Source: Pseudovibrio japonicus (GTDB lineage: Bacteria; Pseudomonadota; Alphaproteobacteria; Rhizobiales; Stappiaceae). From it: a stretch of 64,000 bases of DNA. Below are positions 7,889 through 16,687 of this stretch, piece after piece. The position numbers and the translations under genes were made by a program. Position 1 is the stretch's first letter. Each line of letters begins with the position of its first letter. The stretch is taken from positions 124,001-188,000 of the forward strand of contig NZ_BMXE01000005.1 of the NCBI RefSeq assembly GCF_014651595.1, given 5' to 3'. The notes beneath the pieces were generated by a model, which saw only the letters and a list, made by a program, of their open reading frames with translations, did no database searches and had not been told where the DNA came from.

Positions 7889-8989
7889 ATGTCCGAGGCT
7901 GCTGAGAGCCGTATTCCTGTTACCGTGCTGACCGGATATCTGGGCGCAGGTAAAACCACTTTGTTGAACCGTATTTTGAGCGAAAACCATGGCACCCGGT
8001 ATGCTGTGATTGTCAATGAATTTGGTGAAATCGGTATTGATAACGACCTTCTCGTTGAGTCTGACGAGGAAGTCTATGAAATGAACAATGGCTGCATTTG
8101 TTGCACCGTGCGTGGCGACCTGATCCGCACCGTCGAGAACCTGATGAAGCGTAAAGGTGCGTTTGACGCGATCATCGTGGAGACCACTGGTGTGGCTGAT
8201 CCGGCTCCTGTGGCGCAGACGTTCTTTATGGACGATGATGTACGCAATGCGGCCAAGCTGGATGCGGTTGTCGCGGTTGTTGATGCGCGCCATGTGCAGC
8301 AGCGATTGAAGGACACCAAGGAAGCGGAAGACCAGATTGCGTTTTCCGATGTGATTTTGCTGAACAAAACCGACCTTGTTTCTGCTGAAGAGCTGACTGG
8401 TGTTGAAGCTGCGATCCGTAAGATCAACCCTTATGCAAAGATCCATCACACAGAGCGTTGTCAGATCGAAATTGCGGATGTTCTGGACCGTGGTGCTTTT
8501 GAGCTGGACCGTATCCTCGATCTGGATCCGGAGTTCCTGAAGAAGGCCGAACACGCACATGACCATGAGTGTGGGCCTGATTGCGATCATGACCACGACC
8601 ATGATCATCACCACCATCATGGACATGCGCATGATCACGATCATCCTGACCATGAGTGCGGACCGGACTGCGATCATGAACATGATGACCCGCATTCAGT
8701 GAAGTCCTTCGCCTTCACTGCTGGTGATCTGGAGCCAAAGGTGTTCTTTGACTGGATCAATCAGGTGACCCAGATTCAGGGCCCAAACATTTTGCGCATG
8801 AAGGGTATTCTGGCGTTTAAGGATGATCCGCAGCGGTATGTGGTGCAGGGCATTCACATGATCGTGGAAGGCAACCACCAGCGTGACTGGAGAGATGATG
8901 AGAAGCGCGAAAGCCGCATTGTCTTCATCGGTCGTGAGCTGGATGGTGCTGCGCTGAAGACTGCGTTTGAAGCTTGTGTTGCGGAGTAA
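7889..8989 (+). CDS. CobW/COG0523-family GTPase, probable metal chaperone
   Basis: A 366-residue G3E GTPase. Walker A GYLGAGKTT (16-24), the metal-binding CICC motif (69-72), a DxxG-like VETTGVADP segment and the NKTDL guanine-specificity motif precede a His-rich loop (about 223-274) and the CobW C-terminal domain (EPKVFFDWINQ, then ILRMKGILAF). The loop holds two copies of HECGPDCDH flanking runs of His-Asp. Known relatives (ZagA/ZigA/ZNG1 type) deliver zinc to client enzymes; others serve cobalt or nitrile hydratase. AGGAGACGTAA precedes the ATG. It heads an operon with the WD40 gene six bases downstream. No clear Zur box was found upstream. Confidence 0.9.
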   Translation: MSEAAESRIPVTVLTGYLGAGKTTLLNRILSENHGTRYAVIVNEFGEIGIDNDLLVESDEEVYEMNNGCICCTVRGDLIRTVENLMKRKGAFDAIIVETTGVADPAPVAQTFFMDDDVRNAAKLDAVVAVVDARHVQQRLKDTKEAEDQIAFSDVILLNKTDLVSAEELTGVEAAIRKINPYAKIHHTERCQIEIADVLDRGAFELDRILDLDPEFLKKAEHAHDHECGPDCDHDHDHDHHHHHGHAHDHDHPDHECGPDCDHEHDDPHSVKSFAFTAGDLEPKVFFDWINQVTQIQGPNILRMKGILAFKDDPQRYVVQGIHMIVEGNHQRDWRDDEKRESRIVFIGRELDGAALKTAFEACVAE

Positions 8990-8995
8990 GTTCTG

Positions 8996-9973
8996 GTGCC
9001 TGTAACTGCTCCTCTTGATACGGATGGCTTTGTCATCTCCGCAAACTTTCTTGGTGATGTTGCCGCCTTTGCCAGTGGCGAAGGGTCTGTGTTTTTTGCT
9101 GGTGGGCCGGAAACACAGACGCCGGTTCACAAAAACGGATTGCTTTGCGCGACGCCCTCTTTGGATGGCAAATCTTTGATCACGGGCGGCGGCGATGGCC
9201 GTATCTGCAAGGTCAATGCTGATGGCAGTGTTGAAGAGATTGCCGAACAGCCGCGTAAATGGATCGACATTATTGCTGCGGGTCCGCAGGATAGTGTGGC
9301 CTATGCTTCTGGCCGTACCGCTTGGGTTCGTCTCAAAAGCGGCGAAATCAAAGAGTTTCAGCTGCCGCGCGCGTTTTCTGGTTTGACGTTTGCTCCCAAG
9401 GGTATGCGTCTGGCGGCGTCCCGCTATGATGGTGTGACGTTGTTTTGGGTGAATGCGGCGGGTGATCCGCAGGAACTGAGCTGGAAGGGCGCACACAGTC
9501 TGATTACTTATTCTCCTGACGGGAAGTACCTTGTGACTTCCATGCAGGAGAATGCTCTGCACGGTTGGCGTCTGGCGGATAGTCAGGATATGCGCATGAC
9601 TGGGTATCCGGGTAAGGTGAAGTCTGTGAGTTGGTCTGCCAAGGGCAAGTATCTTGCCACCTCGGGTGCTCAGGCTGCGATTCTCTGGCCGTTTATGGGC
9701 AAGAGTGGCCCTATGGGGCAGGCGCCGTTGGAGCTGGGTGTGCGCGGTGATAGCATGGTCACCACGGTTTGCTGCCATCCGAAGGAAGATATGCTGGCGA
9801 TTGGGTATCAGGACGGCATGGTGATGGCTGTTCGTTTCCATGACAACGCCGAGGTTTTGCTGCGCCGTCCAGGTGCTGGTCCTGTTTCTGCCCTTGCCTG
9901 GGACAAGAAGGGGAACCGCCTGGCATTTGGTACGGAAGAAGGTGCTGCCGGGGTGATTACCCTGGTGGACTAA
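8996..9973 (+). CDS. WD40-repeat protein
   Basis: A 325-residue predicted beta-propeller with no signal peptide. Repeats are visible by their recurring GK.L(I/V)T(G/S) and ...W strands: SLDGKSLITGGGDGRICKV, APKGMRLAASRYDGVTLFWV, SPDGKYLVTSMQENALHGWR, SAKGKYLATSGAQAAILWPF and KKGNRLAFGTEEGAAGVI, enough for a seven-blade propeller. The start is GTG 8996, with GGAG from the end of the upstream gene acting as ribosome site, so it is translationally coupled to the CobW-type GTPase. Pairing of these two genes recurs in alphaproteobacteria; a scaffold or client role in metal allocation is inference. Confidence 0.85.
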   Translation: MPVTAPLDTDGFVISANFLGDVAAFASGEGSVFFAGGPETQTPVHKNGLLCATPSLDGKSLITGGGDGRICKVNADGSVEEIAEQPRKWIDIIAAGPQDSVAYASGRTAWVRLKSGEIKEFQLPRAFSGLTFAPKGMRLAASRYDGVTLFWVNAAGDPQELSWKGAHSLITYSPDGKYLVTSMQENALHGWRLADSQDMRMTGYPGKVKSVSWSAKGKYLATSGAQAAILWPFMGKSGPMGQAPLELGVRGDSMVTTVCCHPKEDMLAIGYQDGMVMAVRFHDNAEVLLRRPGAGPVSALAWDKKGNRLAFGTEEGAAGVITLVD

Positions 9974-9991
9974 ATTAAGGGGGAGGTTGTG

Positions 9992-10516
9992 ATGATGCTT
10001 GCGAGGGTTTTGACGCTGGGCGTTGCGCTTGTGAGTGGCACTGCGACCTCTCAGCTTCCGGAGTTTGCTCAGCAGTACCGACAGCGCATGGGCGGTGCCA
10101 TCGATGCACTGGAGGTGGTGAAGGCGGACTTTGTGGCGGATGCAGCTGCGACCAGCCGGAGCGTTTCTACCGCATTGGATCATATGGCGCAGAGCGGCGA
10201 TGAATTTGTGCAGCTGCGCGGGGAAAGCATCGAACGTTCGCTGGAGCGTCTTGATGCGTTGCGAGCGCAGCAACTGGCGATGACGGGTGCTGCTGCATTT
10301 GAGCGGGTCTGGATCTTTCTGAAAGAGCCGGATACCAAGCTTTCCAAGGCGACCTGGGATGATTTTGAGCCAGCTGTGCCTGTGACTGCAGAAGGCGGTG
10401 TGCTGGCAGGCTTAGGGTTTGCTGTGGGATTTTTTGTGTTGCACGCAATGGGTCTTATTGGACGCGTGAGACGTCGGCGAAAGCACCAGCAAAAGCGGTT
10501 GGCGAAGGCCCAATGA
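9992..10516 (+). CDS. DUF2937-family membrane protein
   Basis: About 174 residues. An N-terminal hydrophobic segment (LARVLTLGVALVSG) is followed by the family-typical SQLPEFAQQYRQRMGGAIDAL, a long helical region, and a second membrane segment (GGVLAGLGFAVGFFVLHAMGL) ending in a strongly basic tail (RVRRRRKHQQKR). AAGGGGGAGG lies upstream; starts at GTG 9989, ATG 9992 or ATG 9995 are all possible. Third gene of the CobW-WD40 operon, 18 bases after the WD40 stop. Function of the family is unknown; membrane anchoring with the helical part outside the cytoplasm is inferred from the basic C-terminus. Confidence 0.75.
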   Translation: MMLARVLTLGVALVSGTATSQLPEFAQQYRQRMGGAIDALEVVKADFVADAAATSRSVSTALDHMAQSGDEFVQLRGESIERSLERLDALRAQQLAMTGAAAFERVWIFLKEPDTKLSKATWDDFEPAVPVTAEGGVLAGLGFAVGFFVLHAMGLIGRVRRRRKHQQKRLAKAQ

Positions 10517-10542
10517 GTTTTACCACCCAAGAGGTTTGATAG

Positions 10543-11484
10543 ATGGATTCCATCACACGAATTAGATGTTTTTTGCAGGTGGTAGAAAGCGGTGGCTTTT
10601 CGGCAGCGGCGCGGGATATGGGGCGCTCTAAGGCGCTGATCTCTAAGTATGTGAGCGAGCTGGAAGATGAGTTGGGTGTGCGTCTGCTGAACCGTACGAC
10701 CCGCCAGATATCGCTGACGCAGGTTGGGGAAGCTTATTTCCGTGAGGCGGGTGAGCTGTTGCAGCGGTTTGACGATCTGAAGGATGCTGTTCAGCAGGAT
10801 CATCGGGAAGTGCGTGGCCGGTTGCGGCTTAGCGCGCCGCGCTCGTTTTCAGAAGCGACGCTCAGCAAAGTGCTTGCTTCGTTCTTGCAGGATCATCCGC
10901 GGGTTGAGCTGGATATCGAGATGGAAGACCGCTTCGTCGATATTGTCGAGGAGGGGTATGATGTTGCCATTCGAGTCGCTGAGCTTGAAGATTCCAGCCT
11001 GATTGCGCGCAAGATCCGTGATGTGCGGGTGATTATTTGTGCGTCACCCGCGTACTGGGAAGCACATGGCATGCCTGAAAGGCCCAGTGAGCTGGCCAAT
11101 ATGCCGTGCATCGTTGATACCAACTACAAGCACAAGACCAACTGGATGTTTCTGGAGAACGGTGAACGGTCTTCCGTTGCTGTCAAAGGCCCGATGCAGG
11201 TGAACAGCGCCAAGACAGCGGTGGCTGCTGCTTCGGCCGGGCTTGGCGTTGTGCGCCTTCCGATCTTTTATGTGTTGGATGAGTTGATCGACGGGACGCT
11301 GGTCCCGGCGCTGGAAGAGTTTGAAGTGCCGGGGCCTGCGATGTACGCGGTTTACCCGCATCGCAGGCACCTTTCGGCGAAGGTTCGAGCTTTTGTCGAT
11401 TACATGGTCGACTGGCACAAGCAACTGGAGCAGCAAGGTGACTGCCCCAATATGCTTAAAGGGCCGGAGCCGAAGATCGCTTAG
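10543..11484 (+). CDS. LysR-family transcriptional regulator
   Basis: A 313-residue LysR regulator. The winged helix-turn-helix is clear (ITRIRCFLQVVESGGFSAAARDM, SKALISKYVSELEDELGVRLLNRTTR), followed by the substrate-binding-like co-inducer domain. The group with LRLSAPRSFSEATLSKVL and FLQDHPRVELDIEMEDRFVDIVEEGYDVAIRV is the common proteobacterial type related to CrgA/DsdC-like sensors. It is transcribed in the same direction as the metal operon with a 26-base gap, but no divergent target gene is next to it. It converges with leucine dehydrogenase across repeat copy 2. Confidence 0.9.
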   Translation: MDSITRIRCFLQVVESGGFSAAARDMGRSKALISKYVSELEDELGVRLLNRTTRQISLTQVGEAYFREAGELLQRFDDLKDAVQQDHREVRGRLRLSAPRSFSEATLSKVLASFLQDHPRVELDIEMEDRFVDIVEEGYDVAIRVAELEDSSLIARKIRDVRVIICASPAYWEAHGMPERPSELANMPCIVDTNYKHKTNWMFLENGERSSVAVKGPMQVNSAKTAVAAASAGLGVVRLPIFYVLDELIDGTLVPALEEFEVPGPAMYAVYPHRRHLSAKVRAFVDYMVDWHKQLEQQGDCPNMLKGPEPKIA

Positions 11485-11588
11485 AGCCTATCGCGTTCAT
11501 ATGAATTCACGCACCAAGCTCTAAGCGTTTATTTTTACGCGTATTCTTCTCCGAAAACCGGACCCACTTTTCGGGAATACGCTCTAGG
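11482..11588. repeat. dispersed palindromic repeat, copy 2
   Basis: The best-preserved copy. The core (11537-11588) has nested arms: CGTATTC with GAATACG outside, CCGAAAA with TTTTCGG inside, and the ends TTAGAGC and GCTCTAG. It fills the gap between two convergent genes and overlaps both stops by a few bases, so it may also end transcription from both sides. Confidence 0.7.
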
Positions 11589-12672
11589 CTGAATAGTGCT
11601 GGTGTTGAAAGCGCTCTTCAGCCAACTCGTCTGCGATGAGGTTGGTTGGGCGTTTTTCGGTAGCCGCTCTTTCAAAAATCTGTGTCAGCGTGTCACCAAT
11701 GGCGATGGTTTTCTGGCGCACGACGCTGTCTGAAATGCCCGGCTCTCCCAGAGCAACGGAGATGACACCACCTGCGTTAATGGCATAATCGGGCGCATAA
11801 AGAATGCCGCGCTCCATGAGAGCTGCGCCGTCTTCAGGTGTTTCCAGCTGATTGTTTGCAGCACCAGCCACAATTGCCACTTTCAGATGCGGGATTGTAT
11901 CGGCGTTGAGACCTCCACCCAATGCACATGGTGCAAAGATGTCGGCTTTGACCAGATGGGCTTCATCCGGAGACACGCTTGTGGCACCAAGCTCTTCGAC
12001 TGCGCGGGTTACAGCCGGATCATAAATGTCTGAAACTATGAGGGTTGCACCGGCTTCATGGAGCTGGCGGGCGACGTCGTATCCCACATGGCCAAGACCC
12101 TTCAAAGATACGGTGAGGCCATTAAGGTCGTCTGAACCGAACTTGTGCTTGGCGGCGGCTTTGATGCCGACGAAGGTTCCCAGTGCTGTATATGGCGATG
12201 GATCGCCAAAGCCTGTTGCTTCAGTTCCACGGGCGAAATCGGTTACGCTGCCGATGATTTCCATGTCATCAGAGCTGATACCCACGTCTTCAGCGGTGAT
12301 GTAGCTGCCAGCCAGACGATTGATGTGCCGGCCAAAGGCTTTGAGAAGCTCTGGGGTCTTATCTGTGCGTGGGTTTGCGATGATGACTGACTTTCCTCCT
12401 CCCAAAGCAAGGTCAGCCAACGCGTTTTTGTAGGTCATGCCCTTGGAAAGGCGGAGCACATCTGTAAGTGCTTCATTTGCGCTTGCATAATTCCACATGC
12501 GACATCCGCCGAGACCCGGACCGCGGTTTGTATTATGAACCGCGATAATCGCTTTCAGGCCCGTTTCGTTATCTGTCGCAAAAACAATTTGCTCGTGGCC
12601 AGCGAATTCTGGATGATCCAATGGGGTCATATAGGTATCGATCGTTATTTTGTTATGCAATGGCACGTTCAT
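11584..12672 (-). CDS. leucine/valine (branched-chain amino acid) dehydrogenase
   Basis: A 362-residue Glu/Leu/Phe/Val dehydrogenase of the leucine dehydrogenase group, converting branched-chain amino acids and NAD to 2-oxo acids and ammonia. Residues 50-60 (RGPGLGGCRMW) and the catalytic lysines Lys82 (GMTYKNALADLA) and Lys94 (LALGGGKSV) are intact; the NAD-binding fingerprint GLGHVG lies near residue 190, and INAGGVISVA near 300. GGGAGGG precedes the ATG. It stands alone, convergent to lysR and divergent from the NicO fusion gene. Phenylalanine dehydrogenase is a less likely reading. Confidence 0.9.
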   Translation of the reverse strand: MNVPLHNKITIDTYMTPLDHPEFAGHEQIVFATDNETGLKAIIAVHNTNRGPGLGGCRMWNYASANEALTDVLRLSKGMTYKNALADLALGGGKSVIIANPRTDKTPELLKAFGRHINRLAGSYITAEDVGISSDDMEIIGSVTDFARGTEATGFGDPSPYTALGTFVGIKAAAKHKFGSDDLNGLTVSLKGLGHVGYDVARQLHEAGATLIVSDIYDPAVTRAVEELGATSVSPDEAHLVKADIFAPCALGGGLNADTIPHLKVAIVAGAANNQLETPEDGAALMERGILYAPDYAINAGGVISVALGEPGISDSVVRQKTIAIGDTLTQIFERAATEKRPTNLIADELAEERFQHQHYSA

Positions 12673-12902
12673 TCAGCCCTCCCAAACGAAATTGAACAAG
12701 AAGCGTTGCAGGGATCTTGGTTTATTCTCAACGCAATATCCGGTTTATTTCGTAGGTGATGAGCATGTAATTCGGAATAATTATCCATACGGTTCTGAAT
12801 TTCAGGAAAAACGTATCTAAGGATCCTAAAAAAATGGGTCTTGAATTTGCCGTTATTTTATTACACTTCTCGAGCTGGGTCCTCGCGTGTTGTTAAGGTA
12901 TC

Positions 12903-14774
12903 ATGTTTCACAAGCTCCTACGGTATTTTACCGCACTCTTCATGTTTCTCGCGTTTCTAATGCCATCTCAACAGGTTATGGCGCATCCGCACATGTTTGT
13001 GCAGGCGCGTGCGGAGCTGGTTTTTGATGATGACGGGTATCTGACGCATATCCGGCACAGATGGTTGTTTGATGACCTGTATACAGCCTATGCGGTACAG
13101 GGGCTGGACACCAACAGGAATGGAATTTTGGAGGAAAGCGAGCTCGCTGGGCTCGCCGAAAGCAACATTCAGGGGCTTAAAGAGTTTGGTTATTTCACCT
13201 TCGGGGATGATAGCCAGATCGAACTAGATTTTACCCAACCGTTTGAACCGTCCATGAGGATGGTGCAGGTCGATTTTGATGACTACTGGCTGATCAGTGA
13301 CGAGGACCGCCAGGCAATTGCCGAGGACATTGCGGCTGGGCGCAGTAAGCCGGTTACTGGTCCGGTCTCTTTGGTTGAGCTGAATTTTACGCTTCCGCTG
13401 AAAGAGAAGGTCAAGGCTGATAAACCGATCACACTCGATGTTTATGATCCTACCTACTACATCGATTTTAAGTGGGATAAGGAGGGGACGGCGGTGACGC
13501 TGGATAATGCCTCAGGGCATTGTGCGGTTTCCTTGGTGCACCCGCCAGAACTGAATGGACAGATTGCAGCGCAGTTGGCGACGATCGATGCTGATCAGCG
13601 CGATATCCCTGATGAGCTGCGCAATTACACCGAGACGCTTGTCAATCAGGTGGTTCTGACCTGTGACGGAGCGGCGCCAGCTGCCGCGTCCAGCGGGACT
13701 GGCGGAGGGACTGGTGGCAATACCGGTAGTACGAAGTTTGTCTACGAGATTTCCCGCGAGGCTCCGGTTGCAAACCCGCCTCAAACTGCTGAGCTGGCTG
13801 CTATGGGGCTTGCACGGGGGGGCAATCCAGTTGCTCTGTCTTCGATCTCCGTGCCGGAAAGTATCACAGAGACCGAGGTTCGCGGTCCAGATATGAATAT
13901 CATCCAGCAGGGTATGGCGACGCTTACCCGGCTGCAGAATGAGTTCTATCTGAAGCTTACAAGTACGTTGAGAAATTTCCGGAACAATCCGTCCGCAGGC
14001 TGGCTTCTTATGCTGATCAGCTTTGCTTATGGCGTGTTCCACGCAGCAGGGCCGGGACATGGCAAGGCGGTGATTTCTTCCTATGTGATTGCCGATGACC
14101 AGACGCTGAAGAAAGGCATTGTGCTGTCCTTTGCGTCTGCGCTTGCGCAGGCCGTGACGGCGATTGTTCTGGTTGGTGGTGCCGGTGTTCTGTTGCATCT
14201 AACCAGTACAGCGATCAGCTCAACGGCGCGCTGGTTTGAACTGGGCTCTTATGTGCTGGTCTTCCTGCTTGGCCTTTATCTTGTCTGGCAGCGTGTTCTG
14301 AACCCATGGTTTGGAAAGAAGTCTGCTTCGAGCTGTGGTCATCACCATGATGAGCATACGAGCCACGGCAAAGTCTGCTCCAGTTGTGGGCATTCGCATG
14401 CGCCAGATCCGGAGATGGTGCAAAATAGTGCAATGACGCTGACAAGCATCTGGTCCATTATCCTGGCCGTTGGACTTCGTCCATGTACGGGGGCCTTGGT
14501 TGTTCTTGCCTTTGCCTTCTCACAGGGCATGGTATGGGCCGGTGTGGCGTCCACGCTGGTGATGGCGCTGGGGACGGGCATTACCGTTTCCATTCTGGCA
14601 AGCCTTGCTGTGCTTTCACGGGATGTTGCCTTGCGGATCTGGGGTGCCGAGAGCCAGGCTGGTACGCTTATCACGCGCGGTTTTGAGGTGGCTGGTGCGC
14701 TTACCGTTCTGCTCATGGGCACGCTGATGCTGGTGGCCGGACTGAACGGCGGTGGTGCTGCGGCTCTGTTCTAG
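12903..14774 (+). CDS. DUF1007-NicO fusion, ZevA/ZevB-like metal transporter
   Basis: A 623-residue fusion. A signal peptide (1-27, ending VMA) leads into HPHMFVQARAELVFDDDG and the DUF1007 domain, which includes an EF-hand-like DTNRNGILEESEL loop. A low-complexity Gly/Ser/Thr linker (about 260-275) and a helical segment precede the NicO/RcnA membrane domain, which starts at WLLMLISFAYGVFHAAGPGHGKAVI and has six or so membrane spans. A cytosolic loop is rich in His and Cys (CGHHHDEHTSHGKVCSSCGH). In Haemophilus these two domains are separate proteins, ZevA and ZevB, linked to zinc; RcnA relatives export nickel or cobalt. The transported metal here is undetermined. Confidence 0.85.
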   Translation: MFHKLLRYFTALFMFLAFLMPSQQVMAHPHMFVQARAELVFDDDGYLTHIRHRWLFDDLYTAYAVQGLDTNRNGILEESELAGLAESNIQGLKEFGYFTFGDDSQIELDFTQPFEPSMRMVQVDFDDYWLISDEDRQAIAEDIAAGRSKPVTGPVSLVELNFTLPLKEKVKADKPITLDVYDPTYYIDFKWDKEGTAVTLDNASGHCAVSLVHPPELNGQIAAQLATIDADQRDIPDELRNYTETLVNQVVLTCDGAAPAAASSGTGGGTGGNTGSTKFVYEISREAPVANPPQTAELAAMGLARGGNPVALSSISVPESITETEVRGPDMNIIQQGMATLTRLQNEFYLKLTSTLRNFRNNPSAGWLLMLISFAYGVFHAAGPGHGKAVISSYVIADDQTLKKGIVLSFASALAQAVTAIVLVGGAGVLLHLTSTAISSTARWFELGSYVLVFLLGLYLVWQRVLNPWFGKKSASSCGHHHDEHTSHGKVCSSCGHSHAPDPEMVQNSAMTLTSIWSIILAVGLRPCTGALVVLAFAFSQGMVWAGVASTLVMALGTGITVSILASLAVLSRDVALRIWGAESQAGTLITRGFEVAGALTVLLMGTLMLVAGLNGGGAAALF

Positions 14775-14783
14775 AATCGGGTG

Positions 14784-14809
14784 TTTTGGGGGCTGATCTG
14801 CTCCCAAAA
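14784..14809 (+). terminator. hairpin after the NicO fusion gene
   Basis: TTTTGGG (14784-14790) pairs with CCCAAAA (14803-14809), ten bases past the stop codon. The T-run is missing after the stem, so it may be inefficient. Confidence 0.45.
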
Positions 14810-15468
14810 TAGATGAGAAAAATGCTTCTAAGCATCCGATGAAGGGTAAATTTGAGTGAATTGCGCAATATCGTTAATGCGCCAATTTCCTTTGCACTTC
14901 ATGGCGGCGCGAGGCCCGGATCGTCCGCTGAAAGGCCCCCAGAGACGCTCAGTTTTTATCGCATTGTGAAGATACCGCCTGAGAGACCGGGCGGTGTTGC
15001 CATGTCTGGTGATCGTTTGCTCTGGTCGTCAAGTGTATATCCCGCGAAATCTGTTGATCTCTCCCCCTAAATAGTTGTTTTTTAAGCTCTCCGTCAAATT
15101 ACCTAAGGAAAACAGCGGGAAATTCCTGAAGCGGTTTCGGGTAGGAATGCGCAGTTATTAACATTGAAAGAAAAGCCTAAAAAATCGATCTTTTAAGGTT
15201 CATTATTGTCTTCGCGAGGCGGGAATTTCTACGAATATTTCGGTAGTTACGTAACGGTCGATTTTAGGTTAAAAACGCATTGTTGAGCGATGCTCAGTTG
15301 ATCGAACTATAATTAATTTGTCGAATGCCATGTACATTTCCGTGTATTTCCACTTAGTTTTAAGGTTATAATAAGTTGGTGATGTGGTCGCAGATATCTC
15401 AAAAGAAGAGGGTGGTTTCTGCGGTGGCATAGAGGGATAGAATTAAGAAGCTCTTTGGAGGAGTTTTT
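14810..15468. other. long AT-rich intergenic region upstream of the TRAP operon
   Basis: No credible gene. It holds a perfect 10-base palindrome GTTACGTAAC at 15246-15255 and the inverted repeat TGAGC-GAT-GCTCA near 15288-15300, both possible operator sites for the TRAP operon. A 72-residue frame from TTG 14852 lacks protein character. Confidence 0.45.
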
Positions 15469-16557
15469 ATGGACCGTCGTAGTTTTCTGAAAAATGCTGG
15501 TTTTGTAGGCGCGACCGCAGGTGCTGCTACTCTTGCAGCTCCGGCTCTCGCATCTGGTAAGCGCGAACTTAAAATGGTCACTACCTGGCCGAAAAACTTT
15601 CCAGGTCTGGGTGTGGGTGCGCAGCGTATTGCTGACCGCATCACAGCTGCAAGTGAAGGTCAGCTGACTGTTAAGCTTTTCGCAGCTGGCGAGCTTGTTC
15701 CTGCATTTGAGAGCTTCGACGCCGTCTCTAACGGTACGGCTGACATGTACCATGGTGCTGAGTACTACTGGCTGGGCAAGCACAAAGCATTTGGCTTCTT
15801 CACTGCTGTTCCAAATGGCATGACCGCTGCTGAACTGGAAGCGTGGATGCACTTTGGTGGTGGTCAGCAGCTTTGGGATGAGCTGTCTGCTGAGTTTAAC
15901 GTGAAATCCTTCCTGGCTGGTAACACTGGTCTTCAGGCAGGTGGCTGGTTCAACAAAGAGATCAACTCTCTTGAAGACCTCAAAGGCCTGAAAATGCGTA
16001 TGCCTGGTCTGGGTGGCGAAGTTCTGCGCCGTTTGGGTGCTTCCGCTGTTGCTCTTCCTGGCTCTGAAATCTTCCCTGCGCTTCAGTCCGGTGCGATCGA
16101 CGCAACCGAGTGGGTGGGTGCATGGAACGACATGGCATTCGGCTTCTACAAAGTGGCAAAATTCTACTACACCAAAGGCTTCCATGAGCCAGGTGCTGGT
16201 CTGTCTCTGGGTATGAACAAAGGTGTTTGGGAAAGCTTTACACCTGGTCAGCAGGAACTGATCCGTTCTGCTTCTATGGCTGAGAACAATTACATGTTCG
16301 CTGAATACAACTACAAGAACGGTGCTGCTCTGGAGACTCTGCTGAGCAAGCACAATGTTCAGGTTCGTGATTTCTCCGACGATGTGTTCGATGCAATTGG
16401 CCGTAAGTCCGAAGAAGTTGTGGCTGAAGTGGCTGAAACTGATGATCTTTCAAAGCGTATCTATGAAAGCTACCTGAAGTCTCGTAAGGAGACCTCTGCA
16501 TGGTCCAGCATTGCGGAGCGTAACTTCCTGACGGCACGTGACCGTATTCTGGGCTAA
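15469..16557 (+). CDS. TRAP transporter substrate-binding protein (DctP family)
   Basis: A 362-residue periplasmic solute receptor. The N-terminus carries a Tat-type signal (RRSFLKNAG, residues 3-11, then an Ala-rich core cut near ALAS). The mature sequence begins with KMVTTWPKNFPGLGVGAQRIADRI and includes GWFNKEINSLEDLKGLKMRMPGLGGEVLRRLG, typical of the branch that contains the 2-oxo-acid receptor TakP and the FcbT1/mannitol-chloroaromatic group. TTTGGAGGAG precedes the ATG. It heads the operon and is followed by its own terminator-like hairpin, a common way to make excess receptor. The ligand is most likely a carboxylate; which one cannot be read from sequence. Confidence 0.9.
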   Translation: MDRRSFLKNAGFVGATAGAATLAAPALASGKRELKMVTTWPKNFPGLGVGAQRIADRITAASEGQLTVKLFAAGELVPAFESFDAVSNGTADMYHGAEYYWLGKHKAFGFFTAVPNGMTAAELEAWMHFGGGQQLWDELSAEFNVKSFLAGNTGLQAGGWFNKEINSLEDLKGLKMRMPGLGGEVLRRLGASAVALPGSEIFPALQSGAIDATEWVGAWNDMAFGFYKVAKFYYTKGFHEPGAGLSLGMNKGVWESFTPGQQELIRSASMAENNYMFAEYNYKNGAALETLLSKHNVQVRDFSDDVFDAIGRKSEEVVAEVAETDDLSKRIYESYLKSRKETSAWSSIAERNFLTARDRILG

Positions 16558-16577
16558 TTTTTCTTATTTGCTGCACG

Positions 16578-16612
16578 AGCTCTCCGCACCCGTTGCGGAG
16601 AGCTTTTCTTTC
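16578..16612 (+). terminator. strong hairpin between receptor and permease genes
   Basis: AGCTCTCCGCA (16578-16588) pairs perfectly with TGCGGAGAGCT (16594-16604) around CCCGT, followed by TTTCTTTC. It should lower transcription of the downstream permease genes relative to the receptor. Confidence 0.85.
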
Positions 16613-16687
16613 AAAATTCTACCCTGGCCTTTGGGGCCCAATAAAAATCCTAGAGGCTTGGCTTAGATCAAGACAAAAGAGGCGGGC

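Noticed and set aside
7730..8695. 321-codon open frame on the minus strand beginning with Met/Val/Ile-rich repeats
   Set aside because: Mirror of the His-Asp-rich loop of the CobW-type GTPase; the low-complexity start is the complement of the His codons.
8696..10273. 525-codon open frame on the minus strand
   Set aside because: It is the mirror of the CobW, WD40 and DUF2937 genes; its product is rich in His, Arg and Gln as expected for an antisense shadow, and the plus-strand genes have clear motifs.
14852..15070. 72-codon open frame in the TRAP upstream region
   Set aside because: TTG start, no recognisable fold and Pro/Gly/Ser-rich; position in a promoter region argues against it.
15313..16353. 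346-codon open frame on the minus strand
   Set aside because: Antisense of the TRAP receptor gene, Cys/Ser/His-rich and without motifs.
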